Positions 43,303 to 52,254 of a stretch of 64,000 nucleotides of DNA are shown one piece after another. A model generated the notes under the pieces. It searched no databases, was not told the origin of the DNA, and saw only the letters and a list, made by a program, of their open reading frames with translations. This DNA is from Clostridium aquiflavi (GTDB lineage: Bacteria; Bacillota; Clostridia; Clostridiales; Clostridiaceae): contig NZ_JAVJAN010000010.1 of the NCBI RefSeq assembly GCF_031344075.1, positions 32,448 to 96,447 of the forward strand, in the 5' to 3' direction. The position numbers were made by a program, and so were the translations under genes. The first letter of the stretch is position 1; every line of letters starts with the position of its first letter.

Positions 43303-44334
43303 ATGTCAAATATCGACAAAATGATAAAAAGCATTGATTTAAATAATGTTTCTGATATTCATATTTCTTCTGGGTTACCTCCAATGATTAGAATAGATGG
43401 TAATTTAAAAAGTGCTAGTAACTTAGTAATTAATCATGAAACAGTAGCTCAATACATTAGAGAACTAGCACCAGAAAGATTTGAAGAATTTTTAGAAGAA
43501 GGGGATATTGATTTTAAGTATCAACCTGAAGGTATGGGGAATTTTAGAGGTAATGCATATAAGTGTAAAGGGAATTATTCTATTTGTTTAAGAGTGATAA
43601 AACAACGTATACCTAAAATTAGTGATATAACAAATGCACAAATACTAAAAGATTTTACAAAACTGAATGATGGATTAGTATTAGTAACAGGTCCTACAGG
43701 ATCAGGTAAAAGTACAACACTCGCGGCCATGATAAATGAAATTAATAACACAAAAGAGAAACATATAATTACATTAGAAGATCCTATTGAGTATATCTAT
43801 GATAATAATAAATCAATAATAAATCAAAGAGAAGTTGGTCAAGATACTAAGAGCTATGTTATGGGACTAAGAGCTGCATTAAGGCAAGATCCAGATGTTA
43901 TATTAATTGGAGAAATGAGAGATACTGAAACAATAGAAGTGGCATTAAGAGCAGCTCAAACAGGTCATTTGGTATTTTCAACACTTCATACAATGGGAGC
44001 TGCTAATAGTATTTATAGAATAATTAACTCTTTTGATAATAAAGAACAAAATGAAATTAAAGTACAACTTTCTTCGTTGTTGAGAGGAGTTGTATCACAA
44101 ATTTTATTACCTAATGCTACAGGTGTTGGAAGAACTGCAGCACTAGAAATTATGACATGCACTACTAGTATAAAGAATTTAATAAGAGAGGGAAATTATG
44201 AGCAGATCAATAGTTTTATTCAAATGGGGTCTAAGTATGGAATGCAAACTATTGATATGGATTTGAAAAGATTGGTTAATGAAAATATAATAGTTAAAGA
44301 AGAGTATATAAAATGGAAATCAAACAATAATTAA
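43303..44334 (+). CDS. pilT: Type IV pilus retraction ATPase PilT
   Basis: 343-residue secretion ATPase: DIHISSGLPPMIRIDG, Walker A GPTGSGKSTTLAAMI, ALRQDPDVILIGEMRD, HLVFSTLHTMGAA. Drives pilus retraction and gliding in clostridia. Other pilus genes are not in the window. The upstream ATG 43297 directly abuts the G-rich Shine-Dalgarno; ATG 43303 has a 6-nt spacing and is preferred. Confidence 0.92.
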   Translation: MSNIDKMIKSIDLNNVSDIHISSGLPPMIRIDGNLKSASNLVINHETVAQYIRELAPERFEEFLEEGDIDFKYQPEGMGNFRGNAYKCKGNYSICLRVIKQRIPKISDITNAQILKDFTKLNDGLVLVTGPTGSGKSTTLAAMINEINNTKEKHIITLEDPIEYIYDNNKSIINQREVGQDTKSYVMGLRAALRQDPDVILIGEMRDTETIEVALRAAQTGHLVFSTLHTMGAANSIYRIINSFDNKEQNEIKVQLSSLLRGVVSQILLPNATGVGRTAALEIMTCTTSIKNLIREGNYEQINSFIQMGSKYGMQTIDMDLKRLVNENIIVKEEYIKWKSNNN

Positions 44335-44427
44335 AATTAACAAAGTAATAAAAAGGAATTTTAATTGTTATGTTGAATATAAATAGGAAACAGTATACTT
44401 TTCTGCAAGGAGGTAAGAAATAAAATA

Positions 44428-45681
44428 ATGCAAGAAGAAATAATTGCATCAATAGACTTTGGAAGTAAGAAGCTATCAGCTTCTCTTGCAGCAAAAAAAG
44501 ATGAAGAGGATATGCAAATACTTGGTGTTAAGTATTGTAAATCTAAAGGAATTGAAAAAGGAATAATTAAAGATGTTGACAAGTGTCGAGAAGTTTTAAA
44601 AACTCTTTTAAAAGATTTAGAAGATAAAAGTGGTAGGAAGATAAAAAATATTTCAGCAGGGATATCAACAAGAAATATTAGAATAACTGAAGTCACTGTT
44701 TCTATTTCATTAATAGAGGGGATCGCTAAAAAAGAAGATATAAATGAAGCATTAAAAAAGGCTAGAAACGCTACTTCTATTAGTGACAATGAAATTCTAA
44801 TTGATACGTTGATTAATTTTTATATCTTGGATGGAAAAGTTTTACATAGAGATATATTAAATTGGCGAGGTAATAAATTAGATATAAATTTAACTTTAAT
44901 AATAGGATTAAAAGATGAAATTACTAAATATTATGAGATTTTTAAAGGCACTAATTACAATCTATCTAATATAAAGTTAAATATATTGTGTGGTAAACAG
45001 ATATTTTTAACTGAGGATGATGTAGGAGATAAAGTTTTAGTAGATATAGGTGCAGGCAATATAGATATGGCTATATTTAGTAATGGAATTCCTAAATACA
45101 TTGGTAGTATACCTTTAGGCGGAAGTAATATTTCTAAAGATTTGGCAATTTGTGGAGAGCTTTCATTTTCGGAAGCTGAGAATATAAAAATAATTTATTC
45201 TAGTAATTATGAAACTTTGTATAAAGATAATAAAATAGCGGACGAAATAGAAGTTGGAACATTAAAGATATCAAAATCATTATTTTATGAAGTTATTAAT
45301 GCTAGAATTGAAGAAATACTAAATTATATTAATAGAGAGTTAAAAAACACTGGTCATTATGATAGAATTTGTAGTATAATTCTATATGGTAGTGGATTAA
45401 ATTATTTTGAGAATATAAGCAATTTCGTTAATGATATTTTGAAAATTCCAGCTACAGTTATAACAAAAGATGATTTAGGGATAAAAAATCCTGAGAATAT
45501 AACATCTTTAGCTGTGGTCAAGGAAGTTTATGATAATTTAGATTTAATTTCATATGAGTATAAAAATTCACAGAAGGTTAATGATATTGTTATAAGTAAA
45601 AATGAAAAAGAAAAAATAGAAAACAAAGCAAGTAAGAGTGTTTTAAAGAAAGTCAGAGATTTTTTAGAGGGAATTTTCTAA
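44428..45681 (+). CDS. ftsA: FtsA-like cell division protein
   Basis: 417-residue actin-fold ATPase: IASIDFGSKKLSASLAAKKD (phosphate 1), ISAGISTRNIRI, VLVDIGAGNIDMAIFSNGI (phosphate 2), ILYGSGLNYF. The C-terminal SVLKKVRDFLEGIF is an amphipathic helix of the kind FtsA uses to bind the membrane. Divergent from Bacillus FtsA, but directly upstream of ftsZ (13 bp). The only start, ATG 44428, lies 15 nt after AAGGAGG, an unusually wide gap. Confidence 0.85.
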   Translation: MQEEIIASIDFGSKKLSASLAAKKDEEDMQILGVKYCKSKGIEKGIIKDVDKCREVLKTLLKDLEDKSGRKIKNISAGISTRNIRITEVTVSISLIEGIAKKEDINEALKKARNATSISDNEILIDTLINFYILDGKVLHRDILNWRGNKLDINLTLIIGLKDEITKYYEIFKGTNYNLSNIKLNILCGKQIFLTEDDVGDKVLVDIGAGNIDMAIFSNGIPKYIGSIPLGGSNISKDLAICGELSFSEAENIKIIYSSNYETLYKDNKIADEIEVGTLKISKSLFYEVINARIEEILNYINRELKNTGHYDRICSIILYGSGLNYFENISNFVNDILKIPATVITKDDLGIKNPENITSLAVVKEVYDNLDLISYEYKNSQKVNDIVISKNEKEKIENKASKSVLKKVRDFLEGIF

Positions 45682-45694
45682 AGGAGGAGTTATT

Positions 45695-46837
45695 TTGTTA
45701 GATTTTGATGGGGATATTCAAGAATTAACTAATATAAAAGTAATAGGCTGCGGAGGTGGCGGTAGTAATGCTGTAAATCGAATGATAGTTGAAGGGTTAA
45801 AAAATGTAGAATTTATAGCAATTAATACAGATAAACAAGCATTAATGCTTTCACATGCAGATCAAAAAATTCAAATTGGAGAAAAGTTAACAAAAGGCTT
45901 AGGTGCTGGAGCTAACCCTGAAATAGGGAAAAAAGCAGCAGAAGAAAGTAAAGAAGAAATTTCAGCTGCAATAAAAGGTGCTAATATGGTATTTATAACT
46001 GCAGGAATGGGTGGCGGAACTGGAACTGGTGCTGCTCCGATAGTTGCAGAAATAGCTAAGTCTATGGAAATATTAACTGTAGGTGTAGTTACAAAGCCTT
46101 TCCCATTTGAAGGTAAGAGAAGAATGAGACATGCAGAAATGGGTATAGAAACATTAAAACAAAAAGTAGATACATTGGTTATTATTCCAAATGAAAGACT
46201 ACTTAGAATGGCAGATAAGAAGACTACATTATTAGATTCATTTAAATTAGCTGATGATGTGTTAAGACAAGGTGTACAGGCAATTTCTGACCTAATTACT
46301 ATTACTGGTGTAATTAATGCGGACTTTGCAGATATAAAGGCAGTTATGCTTAATAAAGGATTAGCTCATATGGGGGTCGGTTTTGGAAGTGGAGATAATA
46401 GAACTCAAGATGCAGTTCATCAAGCAATTTCATCTCCATTATTAGAAACATCAATTGAAGGTGCAACAGATGTTATAATAAACTTCACAGGTGGAGTTGA
46501 TTTAGGTGCATTAGAAGTTTACGATGCAGCTGATGTTGTGCGTGAAGCAGTAGATCCTGATGCTAATATAATCGTTGGTGCAGTAATTGATGAAACACTT
46601 AATGAGGAGATTAGAATTACTGTTATAGCTACAGGATTTGAAGTTCCTAACAATAATATTGCTCCTTCAGAAGTGATAAATAAGGTTACTCAAACTCAAA
46701 GAGAAGAGGTACCACAGCCTAAGGCTCCTACACCAGAAGTTGCAGCGACAGTGGAACAACCTAAACAAGAAAGTAATTTTGATGATGATGATCTATTAGA
46801 TATACCTGTTTTCTTAAGAAGAACTAAAAAGCATTAA
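45695..46837 (+). CDS. ftsZ: Cell division protein FtsZ
   Basis: 380-residue tubulin homologue: KVIGCGGGGSNAVNRMI, tubulin signature GMGGGTGTGAAPIVAEI, a variable linker (about residues 320-360) and the conserved C-terminal peptide DDDLLDIPVFLRRTKKH that binds FtsA. TTG start after AAAGGAGG. Ends the ftsA-ftsZ unit. Confidence 0.96.
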   Translation: MLDFDGDIQELTNIKVIGCGGGGSNAVNRMIVEGLKNVEFIAINTDKQALMLSHADQKIQIGEKLTKGLGAGANPEIGKKAAEESKEEISAAIKGANMVFITAGMGGGTGTGAAPIVAEIAKSMEILTVGVVTKPFPFEGKRRMRHAEMGIETLKQKVDTLVIIPNERLLRMADKKTTLLDSFKLADDVLRQGVQAISDLITITGVINADFADIKAVMLNKGLAHMGVGFGSGDNRTQDAVHQAISSPLLETSIEGATDVIINFTGGVDLGALEVYDAADVVREAVDPDANIIVGAVIDETLNEEIRITVIATGFEVPNNNIAPSEVINKVTQTQREEVPQPKAPTPEVAATVEQPKQESNFDDDDLLDIPVFLRRTKKH

Positions 46838-46867
46838 TACTTAGTATTTTATGAATTTATATATAAG

Positions 46868-46906
46868 AAAAGCATGCGAGATTAATTAATCTTGCATGCT
46901 TTTTTC
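46868..46906 (+). terminator. Terminator of ftsZ
   Basis: Long stem with arms AAAAGCATGC (46868-46877) and GCATGCTTTT, and a second internal palindrome around ATTAATTAAT; ends in T6. From 46907 to 47137 there is no gene. This stretch must hold the spoIIGA promoter, but only an imperfect Spo0A-box-like sequence (TTGTGACAAATTTTT near 47080) stands out. Confidence 0.85.
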
Positions 46907-47137
46907 TTTATACAAATTTTATTGTTTTAATACATGTTATTACTTTTTATAAAGTAATTTATCTATGTTATACAATTAAAGATAGTAATTGATTAAATAT
47001 AAAAGTATTATTGATTATTAAAAACTAAATGTAAATATATGTAAAAAGTTATGTTCTAAAAATGGCAATATCGTATGCTATTGTGACAAATTTTTAATTA
47101 ATATAAGTCTATAATAAAACTCAATAGGGGGATTCGT

Positions 47138-47938
47138 ATGGAGGTATATATAGATATTTTAATTTTAGAAAATTTTATAATTAATTTATTTCTTATGATA
47201 CTAACAATGAAAATACTAAAGTATAAAGTTAAAGATATTCTATTAATATGTTCAGGATTTATAGGAGCATTGTATACGATTGTACTATTATTTCCTGAAT
47301 TGAATGTGTTAACTTCATTTCCTTGTAGAATAATAATCTTATATATAATGATTAGGATAAGCTATGGTAAAAAAGGTTTTATTAATACAATTAAAGCAAT
47401 GTGTGTATTTTTATTATTAACATTTACATTAAGTGGATTATGTTTTTTATTTTCACTAAATCAAAATGAATATTTGTTAGGAGAAAGTTTTGAAATAAGC
47501 AAGTACTCAATGAAGTATTTGCTATTAGGTGGAATGATAATATATATGTTTTGTAATAGATTAATAGAATATATTAAAAACAAATTAATGGTGAATAATT
47601 TTAAGTTTAGTATACAGTTTAAGGTATCTGACAATATGTATGATATAAAAGGTTTCTTAGATACTGGTAATGAACTAAGAGAGCCTGTTAGCAATCTTCC
47701 ATGTATTTTAATAGAAAAGGATCTTATAAGTACAATTGATTTTAATTGTAAGGATGTCTATTACATACCTTATAGTGCAATTGGGTATGGAGGTAATTTA
47801 AAAGGAATAAAGGTAGAATCTATAAAAATAAAAGGTGAAAAATTTTATAATGAAGTGGACGCTATCATATGTCCTTGTAATGAGAAGTTAAGTAAAGAAA
47901 ATGATTTTAATGCATTGTTATCAAGAGGAGTAATATAA
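47138..47938 (+). CDS. spoIIGA: Sigma-E processing peptidase SpoIIGA
   Basis: 266 residues: five membrane segments in the N-terminal half (first IDILILENFIINLFLMILTM), and an aspartic-protease-like C-terminal half with KGFLDTGNELREP (D-T-G). Activates pro-SigE in the mother cell. Shorter than the Bacillus protein (309). Directly upstream of its substrate gene sigE (12 bp). Confidence 0.93.
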   Translation: MEVYIDILILENFIINLFLMILTMKILKYKVKDILLICSGFIGALYTIVLLFPELNVLTSFPCRIIILYIMIRISYGKKGFINTIKAMCVFLLLTFTLSGLCFLFSLNQNEYLLGESFEISKYSMKYLLLGGMIIYMFCNRLIEYIKNKLMVNNFKFSIQFKVSDNMYDIKGFLDTGNELREPVSNLPCILIEKDLISTIDFNCKDVYYIPYSAIGYGGNLKGIKVESIKIKGEKFYNEVDAIICPCNEKLSKENDFNALLSRGVI

Positions 47939-47950
47939 AAGGGGTGTATT

Positions 47951-48658
47951 ATGAGAAGAATGATTTTATTTTTAAATAAGTTATTATCTAGATTTAAATT
48001 ATTTAGAAGAAAGCTATATTATGTAGGTGGTAGCGATGCACTTCCACCACCATTATCAAAAGATGAAGAAGAAACCTTAGTGAATAATCTTATGCATGGA
48101 GACGAAAGTATAAGAAGTATCTTAATAGAAAGAAATTTAAGACTAGTTGTTTATATAGCAAGAAAGTTTGAAAATACAGGTGTTCATGTAGAAGATTTAA
48201 TTTCAGTAGGAACTATTGGATTAATAAAAGCAGTAAATACTTTTAATCCAGAAAAAAAGATTAAATTAGCAACATATGCATCTAGATGTATAGAAAATGA
48301 AATTCTAATGTATTTAAGGAGAAATAGTAAAATAAAAGCAGAAATTTCATTTTACGAACCTTTAAATATAGATTGGGATGGAAATGAATTATTGTTATCA
48401 GATATTTTAGGTACTGAAAATGATGAGGTATACAATTTAATTGAAGATGAAGTTGACAAGCAATTATTGTTAATGGCACTTAAAATTTTAAATGATAGAG
48501 AAAAAGAAATTGTAAGACTTAGATTTGGGCTAAATGGGACACGAGAAAAAACTCAAAAGGAAGTTGCGGATATGCTTGGAATATCTCAATCTTACATTTC
48601 AAGATTAGAAAAAAAAATAATTAGAAGACTAAAAAAAGAAATAAGCAAAATGATTTAG
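47951..48658 (+). CDS. sigE: Sporulation sigma factor SigE (pro-form)
   Basis: 235 residues: basic/hydrophobic pro-sequence (RRMILFLNKLLSRFKLFRRK) before the likely SpoIIGA cleavage region (KLYYVGGSDAL), then sigma-70 regions 2 (EDLISVGTIGLIKAVNTF) and 4 (KTQKEVADMLGISQSYISRL). Early mother-cell sigma factor. Cotranscribed with spoIIGA. Confidence 0.95.
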   Translation: MRRMILFLNKLLSRFKLFRRKLYYVGGSDALPPPLSKDEEETLVNNLMHGDESIRSILIERNLRLVVYIARKFENTGVHVEDLISVGTIGLIKAVNTFNPEKKIKLATYASRCIENEILMYLRRNSKIKAEISFYEPLNIDWDGNELLLSDILGTENDEVYNLIEDEVDKQLLLMALKILNDREKEIVRLRFGLNGTREKTQKEVADMLGISQSYISRLEKKIIRRLKKEISKMI

Positions 48659-48668
48659 CTTGTCTTTA

Positions 48669-48697
48669 GTATAAAAGTATTATCTATCGGAGATAAT
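48669..48697 (+). promoter_or_regulatory. Sigma-F/G-type promoter of sigG
   Basis: GTATA (48669-48673), a 15-bp spacer and GGAGATAAT (48689-48697), which fits the forespore sigma-F -10 pattern GGnnAnAnT. sigG is a sigma-F target in Bacillus, so its presence here is consistent; the spacer is about 1 bp short of the usual. Confidence 0.5.
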
Positions 48698-48739
48698 CTT
48701 TAATGCAGCAGATTATTACTTCCGAAAGGGTTGGTACTT

Positions 48740-49513
48740 ATGATTATTAATAAGGTGGAAATATGTGGAGTAAATACTTCTAAACTTCCAATGCTTAAAG
48801 AAAAAGAAAAGAAACAACTTCTTTTAGCATTAAAAAAAGGAGATTTAAGTGCTAGAGAAACCTTTATAAAAGGCAACCTAAGATTAGTACTTAGTGTTAT
48901 TCAAAGATTTAATAATAGAGGAGAAAACGTTGATGATTTATTTCAAGTAGGATGTATTGGTTTGATGAAATCAATAGATAATTTTGATTTATCACAAAAT
49001 GTTAAGTTTTCAACCTATGCAGTACCTATGATAATAGGAGAAATTAGAAGATATTTAAGAGACAATAATTCTATAAGAGTTAGTAGATCATTAAGAGATA
49101 TTGCATATAAGGCATTAATAGTAAGAGATAAATTTATAAAGGACAATAATAAAGAGCCAACAATATCTCAAATTGCAAAAGAACTAGAACTACCAAGAGA
49201 AGAAGTTGTATTTGCGTTAGATGCAATACAAGATCCGGTATCTTTATTTGAACCAATCTATCATGATGGTGGAGATGCAATATTTGTTATGGATCAAATA
49301 AGTGATTCGAAAAATACAGATGAAAGTTGGCTTGAAAATATATCCATAAAGGAAGCTATGAAAAAGCTAACAGATAGAGAAAAATTGATTTTAAATTTAA
49401 GATTTTTTAGGGGAAGAACGCAAATGGAAGTTGCAGATGAAATTGGCATTTCTCAAGCACAAGTGTCTAGGCTGGAAAAAACAGCTTTAAAGCATATGAG
49501 AAAACATGTTTAA
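48740..49513 (+). CDS. sigG: Sporulation sigma factor SigG
   Basis: 257 residues, late forespore sigma factor, very conserved: NKVEICGVNTSKLPMLKEKE start (binding site of the anti-sigma factor), GCIGLMKSIDNFDLSQNVKF, RDIAYKALIVRDKF, TQMEVADEIGISQAQVSRLE. TTG 48731 also opens the frame but abuts the ribosome-binding site AAAGGG; ATG 48740 is 9 nt away and fits the family start. Has its own terminator. Confidence 0.95.
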   Translation: MIINKVEICGVNTSKLPMLKEKEKKQLLLALKKGDLSARETFIKGNLRLVLSVIQRFNNRGENVDDLFQVGCIGLMKSIDNFDLSQNVKFSTYAVPMIIGEIRRYLRDNNSIRVSRSLRDIAYKALIVRDKFIKDNNKEPTISQIAKELELPREEVVFALDAIQDPVSLFEPIYHDGGDAIFVMDQISDSKNTDESWLENISIKEAMKKLTDREKLILNLRFFRGRTQMEVADEIGISQAQVSRLEKTALKHMRKHV

Positions 49514-49531
49514 AATTAATCCATATGGTAT

Positions 49532-49568
49532 AATAAAAACTGATATTTAACAAATATCAGTTTTTATT
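49532..49568 (+). terminator. Terminator of sigG
   Basis: A perfect 17-bp stem (49532-49548 with 49552-49568) with a 3-nt loop. From 49569 to 49816 I see no gene, repeat or clear promoter. Confidence 0.85.
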
Positions 49569-49816
49569 ATATAAGTAATTAAGTAAAGTTATCATACATA
49601 TAAATATATAGAATAAATAAAATTTTTAGTTTCACTTGCTGTTTGCTTTGTATTTAAAGCAAATTAAATACAAAATTTATGTATTTAAATACTCATTTGA
49701 AACTTATAAATTAGAATTCATTAGCAGGCAAATGTTGTATTTAGTGTTATACAAGAAAGAGTATTACAAATCAGTGTTAATGTATAAAAGTATTTTTTAT
49801 AGGTAGGGGGATAACT

Positions 49817-50089
49817 ATGGAAGCAGAAATGTATTCACTTAATGCCATGAGATCTATGGAAATAATAGATATATCTACAGGGCGTAAACTTGGTTTTATA
49901 AAAGATTTTAAAGTTGATTGTGATGAAAATAAAATAACTTCATTAATTTTACCAAGTACAACTATGAAATCGTGGTTTTTAAAAGATGATGAAATAGAAA
50001 TTAAGTGGAATGATATAGTAAAAGTTGGAGTTGATGTTATATTAGTTAAATCAAATAATATTCCAGAGTATGATTCTAATAATGGGTAG
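49817..50089 (+). CDS. YlmC/YmxH family sporulation protein
   Basis: 90-residue PRC-barrel protein: AMRSMEIIDISTGRKLGFIK, FKVDCDENKITSLILPST, IEIKWNDIVKVGVDVILV. Matches the YlmC/YmxH family, found in most spore formers; exact role unknown. Preceded by GTAGGGGG. The place after sigG fits forespore expression, but no promoter was resolved. Confidence 0.88.
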   Translation: MEAEMYSLNAMRSMEIIDISTGRKLGFIKDFKVDCDENKITSLILPSTTMKSWFLKDDEIEIKWNDIVKVGVDVILVKSNNIPEYDSNNG

Positions 50090-50158
50090 TAATCAGAACA
50101 AAAACTATATATAATAAATTTATAAATACTTTTTACTAAAGTAAAAGAGGTGATTAAA

Positions 50159-50611
50159 GTGAAATGTCCATTTTGTAATTTTGAAGAAAGCAAAGTTGTT
50201 GATTCCAGAGCAACAGATGATAATACTACAATTAGAAGACGAAGAGAGTGCTTAAATTGTAATAAGAGATATACTACGTATGAGAAAATAGAGGATTTTC
50301 CTGTTTTAGTTGTTAAAAAAGATTTAACTAGGGAAAACTTTAATAAAGAAAAAATTATTAATGGTCTTATTATTGCTTGTCAAAAAAGACCTGTTTCAAG
50401 AAAACAAATAGAAGATATAGCTTATGAAATAGAAAAATCAATTTCTAATAGAATGGTTACTGAAGTTGCATCTAAAGATATAGGTGAAATGGTTATGGAT
50501 AAACTTAAACAAGTTGATGAAATATCATATGTTAGATTTGCATCGGTCTATAGACAATTTAAGGATATAAATACTTTCTTAGAAGAAATTAAGAATCTCG
50601 TAGTTAATTAA
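50159..50611 (+). CDS. nrdR: Transcriptional repressor NrdR
   Basis: 150 residues, the family length: zinc ribbon KCPFCNFEESKVVDSR with ECLNCNKRYTTYE, then the ATP-cone domain (VVKKDLTRENFNKEKIINGL). Represses ribonucleotide reductase genes according to ATP/dATP. GTG 50150 is in frame but overlaps the ribosome-binding site AGAGG (50146-50150); GTG 50159 has an 8-nt spacing and gives the invariant MKCPFC start. Confidence 0.94.
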   Translation: MKCPFCNFEESKVVDSRATDDNTTIRRRRECLNCNKRYTTYEKIEDFPVLVVKKDLTRENFNKEKIINGLIIACQKRPVSRKQIEDIAYEIEKSISNRMVTEVASKDIGEMVMDKLKQVDEISYVRFASVYRQFKDINTFLEEIKNLVVN

Positions 50612-50634
50612 AATTAAAATTAAAATAGTTATTT

Positions 50635-50680
50635 AAAAAGGATTTTGAATATGTTAGATTTAACTTTCAAATCCTTTTTA
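50635..50680 (+). terminator. Terminator of nrdR
   Basis: Imperfect stem of about 14 bp (AAAAAGGATTTTGAA with TTTCAAATCCTTTTT), ending in T5. Confidence 0.75.
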
Positions 50681-50764
50681 TATATTAATATATATAATAG
50701 TATGTTATATATATGTTATAGAGACGTTAAAAGTTAGTTAATACAATTAATATAAAACTTATAA

Positions 50765-51538
50765 ATGATAAAATTAATGTATAAATTTGGGGGGATAATT
50801 CTGAAAAAATTAGACTTAAAAGAAATAGAAAATATAGAAGATTTTATGACAATAAAATTAGACAATACTGCCAAAATAGTATTTTCAAATGCAGAACTTA
50901 ATAGGAGTTTTAATAGGAATACTGATGAAGGAATTAATCAATTAGAATCACTGAAATATAAATTTAATGTTAGCGAAGTGGTATATTTAAAACAAGTACA
51001 TAGTGATAATATATTAATTTATAATAATAATGATATTAAAAATGAAGAAGGGGATGCAATAATAACAGATAATAAAAATGTTATTATTGGAGTTTTTACT
51101 GCGGATTGTGTTCCTGTTATATTGGTGGATGAGATTAAAAAGGTATCAGCAGCAATTCATAGTGGATGGAGAGGAACATTTAATTCTATTACTTTAAAAA
51201 CAATAGAAAAAATGAAGAATGAGTTTAAGTGTAATCCTAAAAATATTAAAGCTTATATAGGACCTCATATAAGAAGTTGTTGTTATGAAGTATCAGCGGA
51301 ATTAAAAGAAAAGTTTTTAAAAAAAAAGAAAGAAATTAAAGAGTTGGATTTATTCAATAAAAATAATTTAAATTTAGAAGAATGTATATTAAATGATTTA
51401 AGAAATTCAGGAGTTAAAGAAGAGAATATAAATACTTTAGAATTATGTACATATTGTAGTGAAAAAATTAAATTACATTCATATAGAAAATCAAATGGGG
51501 ATTATGGTAGAATGTTTACTTTTATAATTTTAGAGTAA
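50765..51538 (+). CDS. YfiH/YlmD family laccase-domain protein (purine nucleoside phosphorylase-like)
   Basis: Up to 257 residues: VVYLKQVHSDNILIY, TADCVPVILVDEI, AAIHSGWRGTFNSIT, YIGPHIRSCCYEVSAELKE, the Cys/His metal site of the family once called polyphenol oxidase or PgeF and later shown to act on adenosine and inosine in some members. The start is uncertain. ATG 50765 and ATG 50777 lack a ribosome-binding site, whereas a G6 tract (50789-50794) stands 6 nt before an in-frame CTG at 50801, which would give KKLDLKEIENI. Confidence 0.85.
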   Translation: MIKLMYKFGGIILKKLDLKEIENIEDFMTIKLDNTAKIVFSNAELNRSFNRNTDEGINQLESLKYKFNVSEVVYLKQVHSDNILIYNNNDIKNEEGDAIITDNKNVIIGVFTADCVPVILVDEIKKVSAAIHSGWRGTFNSITLKTIEKMKNEFKCNPKNIKAYIGPHIRSCCYEVSAELKEKFLKKKKEIKELDLFNKNNLNLEECILNDLRNSGVKEENINTLELCTYCSEKIKLHSYRKSNGDYGRMFTFIILE

Positions 51539-51549
51539 GGAGAATAGTT

Positions 51550-52254
51550 ATGTCTGATGAAAAAATATTGATAGTGGATGATGAGGAACACATAATAGAA
51601 TTACTAAAGTTTAATTTAATTAATGCAGGGTACAAGGTCTTTTGTTGCAATAATGGTATAGATGCCCTTGAAATAGCAAAGATAGAAAAACCTAAATTAA
51701 TATTATTGGATTTAATGTTACCAGGATTAGATGGTTTTGATGTTTGTAAAGAAGTAAAAAAAGATAAAGAAACTCAAAATACATCAATAATAATATTGAC
51801 AGCAAAAGGAGAGGAAATTGATAAAATCTTAGGTTTAGAATTAGGTGCAGATGATTATATAACTAAACCTTTTTCTGTAAGAGAATTATTAGCACGAGTT
51901 AAAGCTGTTCTTAGAAGAACTTATCCAGGGGCAGACATTGAAAATAATTCATATGAGTCTCAAGGCCTTAAAATAGATTTTGATAGACATGAGGTGTTTA
52001 TTAATAATCAAAAAATTGAATTGACTTTAAAGGAATTTGACCTCTTAAAAATATTAATAAAAAATAGAGGGAAAATTCTTCAAAGAGAAACGTTATTAGA
52101 TAAAATATGGGGATATGAGTACATAGGGGAAACTAGAACAGTAGATGTACATATAAGATATCTAAGAAAGAAGATAGAAGAAGACGATAAAAATCCTAAA
52201 TTTATAGAAACCATTAGAGGAGTAGGTTACAGGTTTAACCCAATTGATAAATAA
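51550..52254 (+). CDS. phoP: PhoP/PhoB-type response regulator
   Basis: 234 residues: receiver with acidic DDEE near residue 10, phospho-Asp in LILLDLMLPGLDGFDVC and Lys in DDYITKPFSV, then an OmpR-type winged helix (LTLKEFDLLKILIKNRGKIL, TVDVHIRYLRKKIEED). Next to a histidine kinase and the pst-phoU genes, so phosphate control is inferred. Stop and next start overlap in TAATG. Confidence 0.88.
   Translation: MSDEKILIVDDEEHIIELLKFNLINAGYKVFCCNNGIDALEIAKIEKPKLILLDLMLPGLDGFDVCKEVKKDKETQNTSIIILTAKGEEIDKILGLELGADDYITKPFSVRELLARVKAVLRRTYPGADIENNSYESQGLKIDFDRHEVFINNQKIELTLKEFDLLKILIKNRGKILQRETLLDKIWGYEYIGETRTVDVHIRYLRKKIEEDDKNPKFIETIRGVGYRFNPIDK

Noticed and set aside
47080..47100. Spo0A box upstream of spoIIGA
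   Set aside because: The sequence GTGACAAATTTTT resembles an 0A box in reverse but has a mismatch in the core TGTCGAA; chance is likely in such AT-rich DNA.
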